Assembly: GCF_009665255.1 (NCBI RefSeq)
Contig: NZ_CP035686.1
Location: 2,338,501-2,402,500 of the forward strand
DNA from: Vibrio metoecus
Lineage (GTDB): Bacteria > Pseudomonadota > Gammaproteobacteria > Enterobacterales > Vibrionaceae
Direction: 5' to 3'
Length of the DNA: 64,000 bases
Every line of letters starts with the position of its first letter. Positions within the stretch are counted from its first letter, which is position 1. Positions 42,990 to 50,683 of this stretch are shown here, piece after piece. The notes beneath the pieces were generated by a model, which made no database searches, was not told where the DNA came from, and saw only the letters and a list, made by a program, of their open reading frames with translations. A program made the translations under genes and the position numbers.

Positions 42990-45011
42990 CTATTTGGTTC
43001 TCCATCGATTACGTTTACCGACGGGTATCAAAGACATACGCTGGGGTAGCTTCGTTTGTTCGCGAGGTAGTGGCGGCAACATTTGTTGTTCATCATCAAA
43101 CAACCGCCCCTGCACTCCCTTAACACCAAGCATTTGTAAGGTTTGCCACTCTTGTTCGGTCTCAACCCCTACCGCAATCACTTCAGTTTGTGTACCACCG
43201 CACACACCCACTAAGCTGCGTACAAACAACTGGTTTTCATAGCGTTGATCAATTTTCTTAATCAAACTCCGATGAAGTTTAAGATAGTTGATTTTTAAGT
43301 CTTTGATATAGTGAGTGCTGACGATTGTTCGTCCTGCCTGCCCGACCACGACTTTGCACCCTAACCCCGCTAACATGCGAATAATCGGGCGCATATAATC
43401 CAAATGCTTGACCAGATGCGCTTCTGCAAATTCAAAAGATAACGCACTTCTAAGATAAAAAGGCATCTGCATCAATTCGTTACGAATCCAGCGAGCATAC
43501 CGTTTATCACTAAACGGGACAACGTGTAAGTTAACCGAGACTGGTTCAATTCGCTCCGCCTGCTTAAGAAAACTCACGACCGAACCAAACACGGCACGAT
43601 CTAACATGGCTTCATAGCCGACCGTTTCTAATGCTGAGCTAAAGCGTGACGCTTTAAGAATACCTTGTTGTGGATCTTGAATTCGCGCAAACAACTCATA
43701 ATGCACAAATTCCCGTTCACCATTGGCGCTGAGAAGGTAACAAGCCTGCCGATACAACAAAATCGCATCAGGGCGTAGAGCTTGTTCAAATAGAGTCCGC
43801 CAGCGCACACTGCCACGGTCTTCTTGTAACTGCTTAGGTTTTTGGAAACGACTCCACGCATTCACACCTTGGAGTTGTGCGCTTTTTAGTGCGGTCTCCA
43901 TTTCATCAATAATGCGCCCACGCCGCTCACCTTCTTGATACATGGTGACACCAATATGGAACCAATTTTCTTCCGCAAGCGGCTGCGGAGGCACAATTCG
44001 CTCAAGTAGCTTAATCGCTTGTGTTGCCACTTGCGCCACATCTTTGCTGCCCTGATGAGGAATGAATAAGGCAAACACATCATCGTAGTAACGAGAAAGA
44101 ATGGCGTCTGGATAACGCTGGACGATATTGGATAAACACTCGCCAACTTCGATAATAAACTCATCAACCAAACGTTTTGGGCTCTCTTCACGCGTGGATT
44201 CAAGATCATCCAAACGTAGCATCATAACGCCACCATGAGCCCCACTTTCCAACAATGCCGATTCAAGCTTGCTGTCGTACAACACGCGATTTGCAGTACC
44301 AGTCAATTGGTCTAAAAAGGTTTGGCTGCGAATAAAGGTGTCAAAACGGCTACGTTCTTGGCGCGCATCCTGCAACTCTTCAATCAGAAGATCCAACGCT
44401 TCACTGGCCGTATACGGCCACTCTCTAGGATCGCCTTTCGCATGTTGCTCAACGCGGCCAGCTAAGATCATCCTTCCACGCTCTTCCAGTAATTCCGAGC
44501 CTAAAAGCTGCTCTTTCAGCCACTTAACGCCTCGTAATAAGAAAAAGATGATCAGCAAGACCGCTAACGTAGTCGACCACATGGCTTGCAACGAATAGTT
44601 GTAGCTGAGGTATGGAGGTATGGCTTTAAAATGCATCACGTAATCAGGATTACGTTTGAGAGGTAAGGCAACTTGATATAAGCGTGCCGGTTCAATAGTG
44701 TTCGCGGTATCTTTGAAACGGTAGACGGTTCCAGCCTCCGACGAAAGCTGCATTTCAATGATCCCACCGGCCTGTAACATTTTCGGCATCCAACGCTGCA
44801 TCGAATATGCCGCATCGGGATCTTCCATCTCCTTGTCGACAACGTCGACGATTCCTTGCAGATAATGATTAAGGTATTCCTGCCCAAGACGCTGAAAAGA
44901 CAACGTACCACCGAGGAACAGAATAAACATGGCACTGATCACCGTCATGGTCACAAAGGCAACAAGCCGAGTGCTCAGTTTTAACGTCGGTGTATACCTC
45001 ATTTGTGCCAC
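42990..45011 (-). CDS. mshH: MshH, CsrD-like degenerate GGDEF/EAL regulator
   Basis: A 673-residue inner-membrane protein with two N-terminal helices (about residues 17-39 and 135-160) bracketing a periplasmic segment, a HAMP-like linker, a degenerate GGDEF domain (SRYYDDVFALFIP in place of GGDEF, near 300) and a degenerate EAL domain (VHYELFARI where EAL should be, near 420). Neither catalytic motif is intact, so it probably does not make or break c-di-GMP. By homology to E. coli CsrD it targets the Csr small RNAs for RNase E decay, linking carbon status to biofilm. Gene head of the msh secretory operon. Confidence 0.93.
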   Translation of the reverse strand: MAQMRYTPTLKLSTRLVAFVTMTVISAMFILFLGGTLSFQRLGQEYLNHYLQGIVDVVDKEMEDPDAAYSMQRWMPKMLQAGGIIEMQLSSEAGTVYRFKDTANTIEPARLYQVALPLKRNPDYVMHFKAIPPYLSYNYSLQAMWSTTLAVLLIIFFLLRGVKWLKEQLLGSELLEERGRMILAGRVEQHAKGDPREWPYTASEALDLLIEELQDARQERSRFDTFIRSQTFLDQLTGTANRVLYDSKLESALLESGAHGGVMMLRLDDLESTREESPKRLVDEFIIEVGECLSNIVQRYPDAILSRYYDDVFALFIPHQGSKDVAQVATQAIKLLERIVPPQPLAEENWFHIGVTMYQEGERRGRIIDEMETALKSAQLQGVNAWSRFQKPKQLQEDRGSVRWRTLFEQALRPDAILLYRQACYLLSANGEREFVHYELFARIQDPQQGILKASRFSSALETVGYEAMLDRAVFGSVVSFLKQAERIEPVSVNLHVVPFSDKRYARWIRNELMQMPFYLRSALSFEFAEAHLVKHLDYMRPIIRMLAGLGCKVVVGQAGRTIVSTHYIKDLKINYLKLHRSLIKKIDQRYENQLFVRSLVGVCGGTQTEVIAVGVETEQEWQTLQMLGVKGVQGRLFDDEQQMLPPLPREQTKLPQRMSLIPVGKRNRWRTK

Positions 45012-45082
45012 GTTCCTTATGTGCGCCGCTATCTATTTCTCAGAGGCGAGAAGTTTACATTAAACAATTGAGATAACTATAT

Positions 45083-45111
45083 AAAAAAGCCGCGGAATCC
45101 GCGGCTTTTTT
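45083..45111. terminator. ssb terminator
   Basis: GCCGCGG (45089-45095) and CCGCGGC (45099-45105) with a 3-nt loop, flanked by six A and six T. Works in both directions. It separates ssb from mshH. Confidence 0.92.
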
Positions 45112-45125
45112 CGTCAATAGCTGTT

Positions 45126-45659
45126 CTAGAATGGGATGTCGTCATCAAAATCCATTGGCGGCTCATTGTATTGCGGCTGAGCATACTGCTGAGGTGCCGA
45201 TTGTTGCATTGGCTGATGCTGCTTCGCTGGCTGTTGAGGTTGTCCCCAACCACCTTGCTGTGGTGCATTCATACCACCTTGTTGAGCTGGCATGCCACCT
45301 TGTTGAGTACGGCCACCCAGCATCTGCATGATGCCGTTATAACCTTGTACAACCACTTCAGTTGAATAACGATCTTGACCGCTTTGATCTTGCCACTTAC
45401 GTGTTTGCAGTTGACCTTCAATGTAGACTTGAGAACCTTTGCGTAGGTACTCACCCGCCACTTCGGCTAATTTTCCATACAGCGTCACACGGTGCCACTC
45501 GGTTTTTTCCTTTTGCTCACCCGTGGTTTTATCACGCCAAGTTTCGGAGGTCGCGATAGTGATATTCGCAACTGCGCCGCCGCTTGGCATATAACGCACT
45601 TCAGGATCTTGGCCTAAGTTACCAATCAAAATTACTTTGTTCACGCCACGGCTTGCCAT
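45126..45659 (-). CDS. ssb: single-stranded DNA-binding protein
   Basis: A 177-residue tetrameric SSB for replication and repair. N-terminal OB fold (residues 1-110: GVNKVILIGNLGQDPEVRYMPSG), a flexible Gln/Gly/Pro-rich linker, and the conserved acidic tip DFDDDIPF that recruits partner proteins. The open frame runs to 45737, but the ATG at 45659 has CGGAGC upstream and gives the family N-terminus MASRG. No LexA site is evident before it, although uvrA downstream has one. Confidence 0.97.
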   Translation of the reverse strand: MASRGVNKVILIGNLGQDPEVRYMPSGGAVANITIATSETWRDKTTGEQKEKTEWHRVTLYGKLAEVAGEYLRKGSQVYIEGQLQTRKWQDQSGQDRYSTEVVVQGYNGIMQMLGGRTQQGGMPAQQGGMNAPQQGGWGQPQQPAKQHQPMQQSAPQQYAQPQYNEPPMDFDDDIPF

Positions 45660-45762
45660 GTTTTGCTCCGTAATCAACTCATGTCTATCAATTTCAAGTA
45701 GTCGGCAAGGATAACATCGTTTTGCCCACTGAACCAATCGAATTCCCAGATTCTCATTGCAT

Positions 45763-45778
45763 CGTGAGCTATTTCACC
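45763..45778 (+). promoter_or_regulatory. candidate CRP site upstream of qstR
   Basis: CGTGA-GCTATT-TCACC: the core GTGA-N6-TCAC is a perfect dyad, 8 of 8 core positions of the CRP consensus. Its centre is about 180 bp before the qstR start and 12 bp before a large inverted-repeat structure. It could also serve the divergent ssb gene. Confidence 0.55.
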
Positions 45779-45789
45779 CTCCTTGTTTA

Positions 45790-45872
45790 GCAGTTTTTAA
45801 GAGCACCTCACCGAAATAACCTGCTGACAAACCTATCGGTTACCTTGTCTATTGAGGTGCTCCGCAAACTGC
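45790..45872 (+). other. nested inverted-repeat structure in the qstR leader
   Basis: Outer stem GCAGTTT (45790-45796) with AAACTGC (45866-45872); inner 10-bp stem GAGCACCTCA (45801-45810) with TGAGGTGCTC (45853-45862). The 42-nt apical part can fold again (GACA-AACC-TATC-GGTT-acct-TGTC). TTTTG follows the outer arm. No coding frame. It may be a structured leader, a small RNA or a terminator. Confidence 0.7.
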
Positions 45873-45950
45873 TTTTGTCCCATAGCGCGTAAACGTATTT
45901 TTCGCCATATTAAGTGCATTATTTCATATCAATTAGGTATGCAATCCATC

Positions 45951-46595
45951 ATGCAACGAGCCAACTACGCACGCACCATTTACTTACTCACGACTCAACC
46001 CGAGGCTTTACATCCTAATATTCAGGCGGCGATAACCAAACTCAATCTTCCGGTTCCGGTTATTGACCCAGAGCGCCTGCTGCGTGAATACCAGTCTGAT
46101 AAACACAAAATTTTACTGCTCGACCATAACGAAAGTAGTGCTATTCGCCATAAACTAGGTCCTCTTAAACTCACCAGCCCATACTTCGAAACAATTTTAT
46201 TCAATGTAGAAAAACGCTTAAAAACGGAAGATTTACTCACTTATGGGAATTTAAAAGGCCTGTTCTATGCCAATGAAGAAACCGGCTTTATGGCTCATGG
46301 GTTAGGTGAAATCATTAATGGACAAAACTGGTTACCACGCCATGTCAGCAGCCAACTGTTGCATTATTATCGTTACGCATTTCAAACTCATCAGACACAG
46401 GTAACGATCGATCTCACCGCTCGTGAAATCCAAATTTTACGCTGCTTACAAACTGGCGCTTCCAACATGCAAATCGCAGAGAGTTTGTTTATCAGTGAGT
46501 TCACAGTGAAATCGCATCTTTACCAGATTTTTAAAAAGTTAAATGTGAAAAATAGAGTCAAAGCGATTGCTTGGGTAAACCAGAATTTATTGTGA
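45951..46595 (+). CDS. qstR: QstR, LuxR-type regulator of natural competence and T6SS
   Basis: A transcription factor downstream of TfoX and HapR that activates DNA-uptake genes and type VI secretion in V. cholerae. The C-terminal LuxR/FixJ helix-turn-helix (about residues 155-214) reads LTAREIQILRCLQTGASNMQIAESLFISEFTVKSHLYQIFKKLNVKNRVKAIAW. The N-terminal domain is receiver-like but lacks a clear phospho-Asp, as for VpsT/CsgD-type regulators. The start at 45951 gives 214 residues, the length I recall for QstR; ATG 45939 (218 residues) is an alternative. Its position between ssb and galU matches V. cholerae. Confidence 0.92.
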   Translation: MQRANYARTIYLLTTQPEALHPNIQAAITKLNLPVPVIDPERLLREYQSDKHKILLLDHNESSAIRHKLGPLKLTSPYFETILFNVEKRLKTEDLLTYGNLKGLFYANEETGFMAHGLGEIINGQNWLPRHVSSQLLHYYRYAFQTHQTQVTIDLTAREIQILRCLQTGASNMQIAESLFISEFTVKSHLYQIFKKLNVKNRVKAIAWVNQNLL

Positions 46596-46621
46596 AAAAA
46601 CTCAATATTATCCTAGACATT

Positions 46622-46728
46622 GCTCTATCTATTTCGTACTGAAAAATGTAGTAACAATGCGACTGCACACACATTTTTTTGGTCGATAACACCAACGTAA
46701 TGCAGTCGCGAATCAGAAATGATAGAGT
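46622..46728 (+). other. multi-stem inverted-repeat structure between qstR and galU
   Basis: P1: CTCTATC-t-ATTTC (46623-46635) pairs with GAAAT-GATAGAG (46716-46727), 12 bp with one bulge, plus a G-U pair outside. P2: GCGACTGCA (46659-46667) pairs with TGCAGTCGC (46701-46709), 9 bp. P3 inside P2: TTGGT (46679-46683) with ACCAA (46691-46695). A further small TACT/AGTA stem lies between P1 and P2. No T-run and no coding frame. It lies 40 bp before galU. Confidence 0.7.
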
Positions 46729-46767
46729 CGGCAAAAATTTCTCCCTAGCACACCATAGAGCAAGATT

Positions 46768-47640
46768 ATGATTAAGAAGTGTCTATTTCCGGCAGCTGGT
46801 TACGGAACGCGATTCCTACCCGCAACGAAATCAATGCCTAAAGAGATGATGCCTGTCGTTAACAAGCCACTGATCGAATACGGCGTTGACGAAGCGATTC
46901 AAGCGGGTATTACAGGTATGTGTATTGTGACGGGTCGTGGTAAACACTCGATCATGGATCACTTTGACATGAACTACGAGTTAGAGCATCAGATCCGCGG
47001 CACTAACAAAGAAGAGCTACTGGTTGATATTCGTAACATCATCGAAACCGCTAACTTTACTTTTATTCGCCAACGCGAAATGAAAGGCTTGGGTCACGCG
47101 ATTTTAACCGGTAAAGAGTTGGTCGGAGACGAACCATTTGCCGTGGTTCTAGCGGATGACTTGTGTGTCAATGAACAGCAAGGTGTCTTGGCACAAATGG
47201 TCGCACTGTATAAACAGTTCCGTTGCTCTATCGTTGCGGTACAAGAAGTCCCTGAAAATGAAACCCACAAATACGGCGTGATTGCAGGCGAAATGATCAA
47301 AGACGACCTATTCCGCGTGGATAACATGGTGGAAAAACCAGAGCCAGGTACCGCGCCAAGTAATCTCGCGATTATCGGTCGCTACATCCTGACTCCAGAT
47401 ATTTTTGATCTGATTGAACAAACGGAACCGGGCAAAGGTGGCGAAATTCAAATCACCGATGCACTACTCAAGCAAGCGAAGTCTGGTTGTGTACTTGCCT
47501 ACAAATTCAAAGGTAAGCGCTTTGACTGTGGTAGCGTAGAAGGCTATATCGAAGCGACCAATTTCTGCTACGAGAATATGTATAAACAGAACGACCAAAA
47601 AGTTGAACTTGCTAAGCAGTCAACGCACAAAGGTCAGTAA
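46768..47640 (+). CDS. galU: UTP-glucose-1-phosphate uridylyltransferase
   Basis: Makes UDP-glucose from UTP and glucose-1-phosphate, feeding LPS, capsule and Vibrio polysaccharide synthesis. 290 residues. The N-terminal nucleotide-binding signature GYGTRFLPATKSMPKEM, VLADDLC, and EKPEPGTAPSNLAIIGRYIL are all present. Start ATG at 46768, with AGAGCAAG upstream. It lies downstream of the structured region and is ended by a clear terminator. Confidence 0.97.
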   Translation: MIKKCLFPAAGYGTRFLPATKSMPKEMMPVVNKPLIEYGVDEAIQAGITGMCIVTGRGKHSIMDHFDMNYELEHQIRGTNKEELLVDIRNIIETANFTFIRQREMKGLGHAILTGKELVGDEPFAVVLADDLCVNEQQGVLAQMVALYKQFRCSIVAVQEVPENETHKYGVIAGEMIKDDLFRVDNMVEKPEPGTAPSNLAIIGRYILTPDIFDLIEQTEPGKGGEIQITDALLKQAKSGCVLAYKFKGKRFDCGSVEGYIEATNFCYENMYKQNDQKVELAKQSTHKGQ

Positions 47641-47662
47641 TTCTTAGTTAAAACGTGATTTT

Positions 47663-47697
47663 AAAAGCCAATGGGTAACGCTATCCATTGGCTTTTT
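47663..47697 (+). terminator. galU terminator
   Basis: AAAAGCCAATGG pairs with CCATTGGCTTTTT around a 10-nt loop, starting 23 bp after the galU stop and ending in five T. Confidence 0.9.
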
Positions 47698-47711
47698 CAC
47701 TTTTAAGATGA

Positions 47712-47727
47712 CTGTTTTTTTATCCAG
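47712..47727 (+). promoter_or_regulatory. LexA (SOS) box of uvrA
   Basis: CTGT-TTTTTTAT-CCAG: matches CTGTN8ACAG at 7 of 8 conserved positions. It lies 68 bp before the uvrA start. A possible promoter (TTGCAC at 47735, TAATAC at 47756, 15-bp spacing) follows it. SOS induction of uvrA is established in E. coli. Confidence 0.75.
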
Positions 47728-47794
47728 TATTCGCTTGCACTTTGTTCACGCTATGTAATACTTGCTGCACTTCGTTTAGCAAAGAGCAAATCAG

Positions 47795-50617
47795 ATGGAC
47801 AAAATCGAAGTACGCGGCGCTCGTACCCACAACCTCAAAAATATCAACCTGACCATTCCACGTGACAAACTGATTGTCATCACTGGCCTTTCTGGCTCAG
47901 GTAAGTCATCTCTGGCTTTTGATACGTTATACGCAGAAGGGCAACGACGTTATGTCGAGTCCCTTTCAGCTTACGCGCGTCAATTCCTTTCCCTAATGGA
48001 AAAGCCGGATGTTGACCACATTGAAGGGTTGTCGCCCGCGATTTCGATTGAGCAAAAGTCCACTTCGCATAACCCACGCTCCACCGTCGGTACGATCACA
48101 GAAGTGTATGACTATTTACGTCTGCTTTATGCCCGAGTCGGCGAGCCACGTTGCCCTGAGCACCAAGTGCCACTCAAAGCACAAACGGTAAGCCAAATGG
48201 TCGATAAGGTTTTGGAGTTACCCGAAGGCAGCAAAATGATGCTGCTGGCCACCATAGTCAAAGAGCGTAAAGGCGAACACGTTAAGACATTGGAAAACTT
48301 AGCGGCTCAAGGATTTATTCGTGCACGGATCGATGGTGAAACTTGTGACCTGACCGATCCACCGAAGCTTGAGCTGCACAAAAAGCACACCATTGAAGTG
48401 ATTGTCGACCGTTTCAAAGTGCGCAGTGATCTACAGCAGCGCTTGGCCGAGTCCTTTGAAACAGCCTTAGAACTTTCCGGCGGGATCGTGGTGGTAGCGC
48501 CTATGGAGGGTGAAGGCGAAGAGCAGATTTTCTCGGCTAACTTTGCTTGTCCACATTGTGGCTACAGCATGCGCGAGCTTGAGCCACGCCTATTCTCTTT
48601 CAACAACCCAGCCGGTGCTTGCCCAACCTGTGACGGCCTAGGAGTACAACAGTATTTCGATCCAGATCGAGTGATCCAAGATGCCAACTTAAGTTTGGCG
48701 CAAGGGGCAATTCGTGGCTGGGATCAAAAGAACTTTTATTATTTCCAGATGCTGACTGCGCTGGCTGAGCACTACGACTTTGACCTGCACACGCCCTTCA
48801 ATAAGCTGAGTAAAAAGATTCAGGACATCATCCTACACGGCTCTGGTCGTACCGAGATTGAATTTAAGTACATCAATGATCGCGGAGATATCCGCCTCAA
48901 AAAACATGCTTTTGAAGGCATTTTGCATAATCTAGAGCGCCGTTATCGCGATACTGAATCCAATTCTGTGCGTGAAGATCTCGCGAAATACATCTCCAAC
49001 AAACCTTGTGGTAGCTGTGATGGCACACGTTTGAAAATTGAAGCGCGCAATGTGTTTATCAATGATACTGCGCTGCCGACCATTGTTGAGCTGAGTATTG
49101 CCGATGCGCTGACGTTTTTCCAAGAGCTGAAACTCGAAGGCCAACGTGCACAAATCGCTGAAAAAGTGATGAAAGAGATCAATGATCGCCTGCAATTTTT
49201 GGTCAATGTGGGCCTCAACTACTTAAACTTGTCACGCAGCGCCGAAACCCTCTCCGGTGGTGAAGCACAGCGCATTCGATTAGCAAGCCAGATCGGTGCA
49301 GGGTTAGTTGGAGTGATGTATGTCCTTGATGAACCCTCGATCGGTCTCCACCAACGTGACAACGAACGTTTGCTGCAAACCCTGACCCACTTACGCAATC
49401 TCGGTAATACCGTTTTAGTGGTTGAGCATGATGAAGATGCGATTCGTATGGCGGATCATGTGATCGACATCGGCCCAGGTGCAGGAGTGCACGGCGGCAT
49501 GGTAGTTGCCGAAGGTAATGTCGATGAAATCATTGCCAACCCGAACTCATTAACTGGCCAGTATCTCAGTGGTGTGAAAAAAATTGCCGTACCGACTGAG
49601 CGAACACCACGCGATAAGAACAAAACCGTTGAACTGAAAGGCGCGGTAGGGAATAACCTGAAGAATGTCGATTTATCGATCCCTGTCGGTCTGTTTACCT
49701 GTGTGACAGGCGTTTCGGGCTCCGGTAAATCAACCCTGATCAATGACACCTTCTTTAAGATCGCACATACCGCACTCAATGGTGCCACGACCGCCACGCC
49801 AGCACCTTATCGTGCGATCCAAGGCCTAGAGCACTTTGACAAAGTGATCGATATTGATCAGAGCCCAATTGGGCGCACCCCACGTTCCAACCCCGCGACT
49901 TACACGGGCATCTTTACCCCGATCCGTGAATTATTTGCCGGAACGCAAGAGTCACGCTCTCGTGGTTATCAGCCAGGTCGCTTTAGCTTCAACGTGCGTG
50001 GTGGGCGCTGTGAAGCATGTCAAGGTGATGGTGTGATCAAAGTTGAAATGCACTTCTTACCGGATGTGTATGTTCCGTGTGATGTCTGTAAAGGCAAGCG
50101 CTATAACCGTGAGACACTGGAAGTTCGTTACAAAGGTCGCACCATTGATGAAGTGCTTGAGATGACCGTAGAAGATGCGCGAGCATTCTTTGACCCAGTT
50201 CCAGTGATTGCGCGTAAACTGCAAACACTGATGGATGTCGGGCTGTCTTATGTTCGTCTCGGTCAATCCGCAACAACCCTCTCCGGTGGTGAAGCGCAGC
50301 GGGTGAAACTAGCGCGCGAGCTTTCCAAACGCGATACCGGCAAAACCTTGTATATTTTGGATGAGCCAACCACAGGGCTACACTTCCACGATATTCAACA
50401 ACTGCTTACTGTACTGCATCGCCTACGTAATCATGGCAACACGGTCGTGGTGATCGAACATAACTTGGATGTGATCAAAACTGCAGACTGGATCATCGAC
50501 TTAGGCCCAGAAGGTGGTCAAGGTGGCGGCCTTATTATTGCAGAGGGAACTCCAGAAGATGTGGCGCAGATCGAAGCTTCACACACAGCACGCTTCCTCA
50601 AGCCTTTGTTGAATTAG
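47795..50617 (+). CDS. uvrA: excinuclease ABC subunit A
   Basis: DNA-damage recognition ATPase of nucleotide excision repair. 940 residues, same as E. coli. Two ABC modules: Walker A GLSGSGKSSLAFD (near 31-43) and GVSGSGKSTLIND (near 638-650), ABC signatures LSGGEAQRIRLAS (near 485) and LSGGEAQRVKLAREL (near 829). Zinc modules have CPHCGYSMRELEPRLFSFNNPAGACPTCDG and CEACQGDG/CDVCKGKRY. Regulated by the SOS box upstream. Confidence 0.98.
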   Translation: MDKIEVRGARTHNLKNINLTIPRDKLIVITGLSGSGKSSLAFDTLYAEGQRRYVESLSAYARQFLSLMEKPDVDHIEGLSPAISIEQKSTSHNPRSTVGTITEVYDYLRLLYARVGEPRCPEHQVPLKAQTVSQMVDKVLELPEGSKMMLLATIVKERKGEHVKTLENLAAQGFIRARIDGETCDLTDPPKLELHKKHTIEVIVDRFKVRSDLQQRLAESFETALELSGGIVVVAPMEGEGEEQIFSANFACPHCGYSMRELEPRLFSFNNPAGACPTCDGLGVQQYFDPDRVIQDANLSLAQGAIRGWDQKNFYYFQMLTALAEHYDFDLHTPFNKLSKKIQDIILHGSGRTEIEFKYINDRGDIRLKKHAFEGILHNLERRYRDTESNSVREDLAKYISNKPCGSCDGTRLKIEARNVFINDTALPTIVELSIADALTFFQELKLEGQRAQIAEKVMKEINDRLQFLVNVGLNYLNLSRSAETLSGGEAQRIRLASQIGAGLVGVMYVLDEPSIGLHQRDNERLLQTLTHLRNLGNTVLVVEHDEDAIRMADHVIDIGPGAGVHGGMVVAEGNVDEIIANPNSLTGQYLSGVKKIAVPTERTPRDKNKTVELKGAVGNNLKNVDLSIPVGLFTCVTGVSGSGKSTLINDTFFKIAHTALNGATTATPAPYRAIQGLEHFDKVIDIDQSPIGRTPRSNPATYTGIFTPIRELFAGTQESRSRGYQPGRFSFNVRGGRCEACQGDGVIKVEMHFLPDVYVPCDVCKGKRYNRETLEVRYKGRTIDEVLEMTVEDARAFFDPVPVIARKLQTLMDVGLSYVRLGQSATTLSGGEAQRVKLARELSKRDTGKTLYILDEPTTGLHFHDIQQLLTVLHRLRNHGNTVVVIEHNLDVIKTADWIIDLGPEGGQGGGLIIAEGTPEDVAQIEASHTARFLKPLLN

Positions 50618-50635
50618 AAAAAAAGGCTAAAGTAT

Positions 50636-50671
50636 CGAAACCAGCGAACTCTGCGCTGGTTTCGTTTTTTT
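50636..50671 (+). terminator. uvrA terminator
   Basis: CGAAACCAGCG / CGCTGGTTTCG, an 11-bp stem with a 7-nt loop, followed by seven T. It ends 12 bp before the pglL start, so the next gene must start from read-through or from a promoter inside uvrA. Confidence 0.9.
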
Positions 50672-50683
50672 AAGGTGAGCTGC

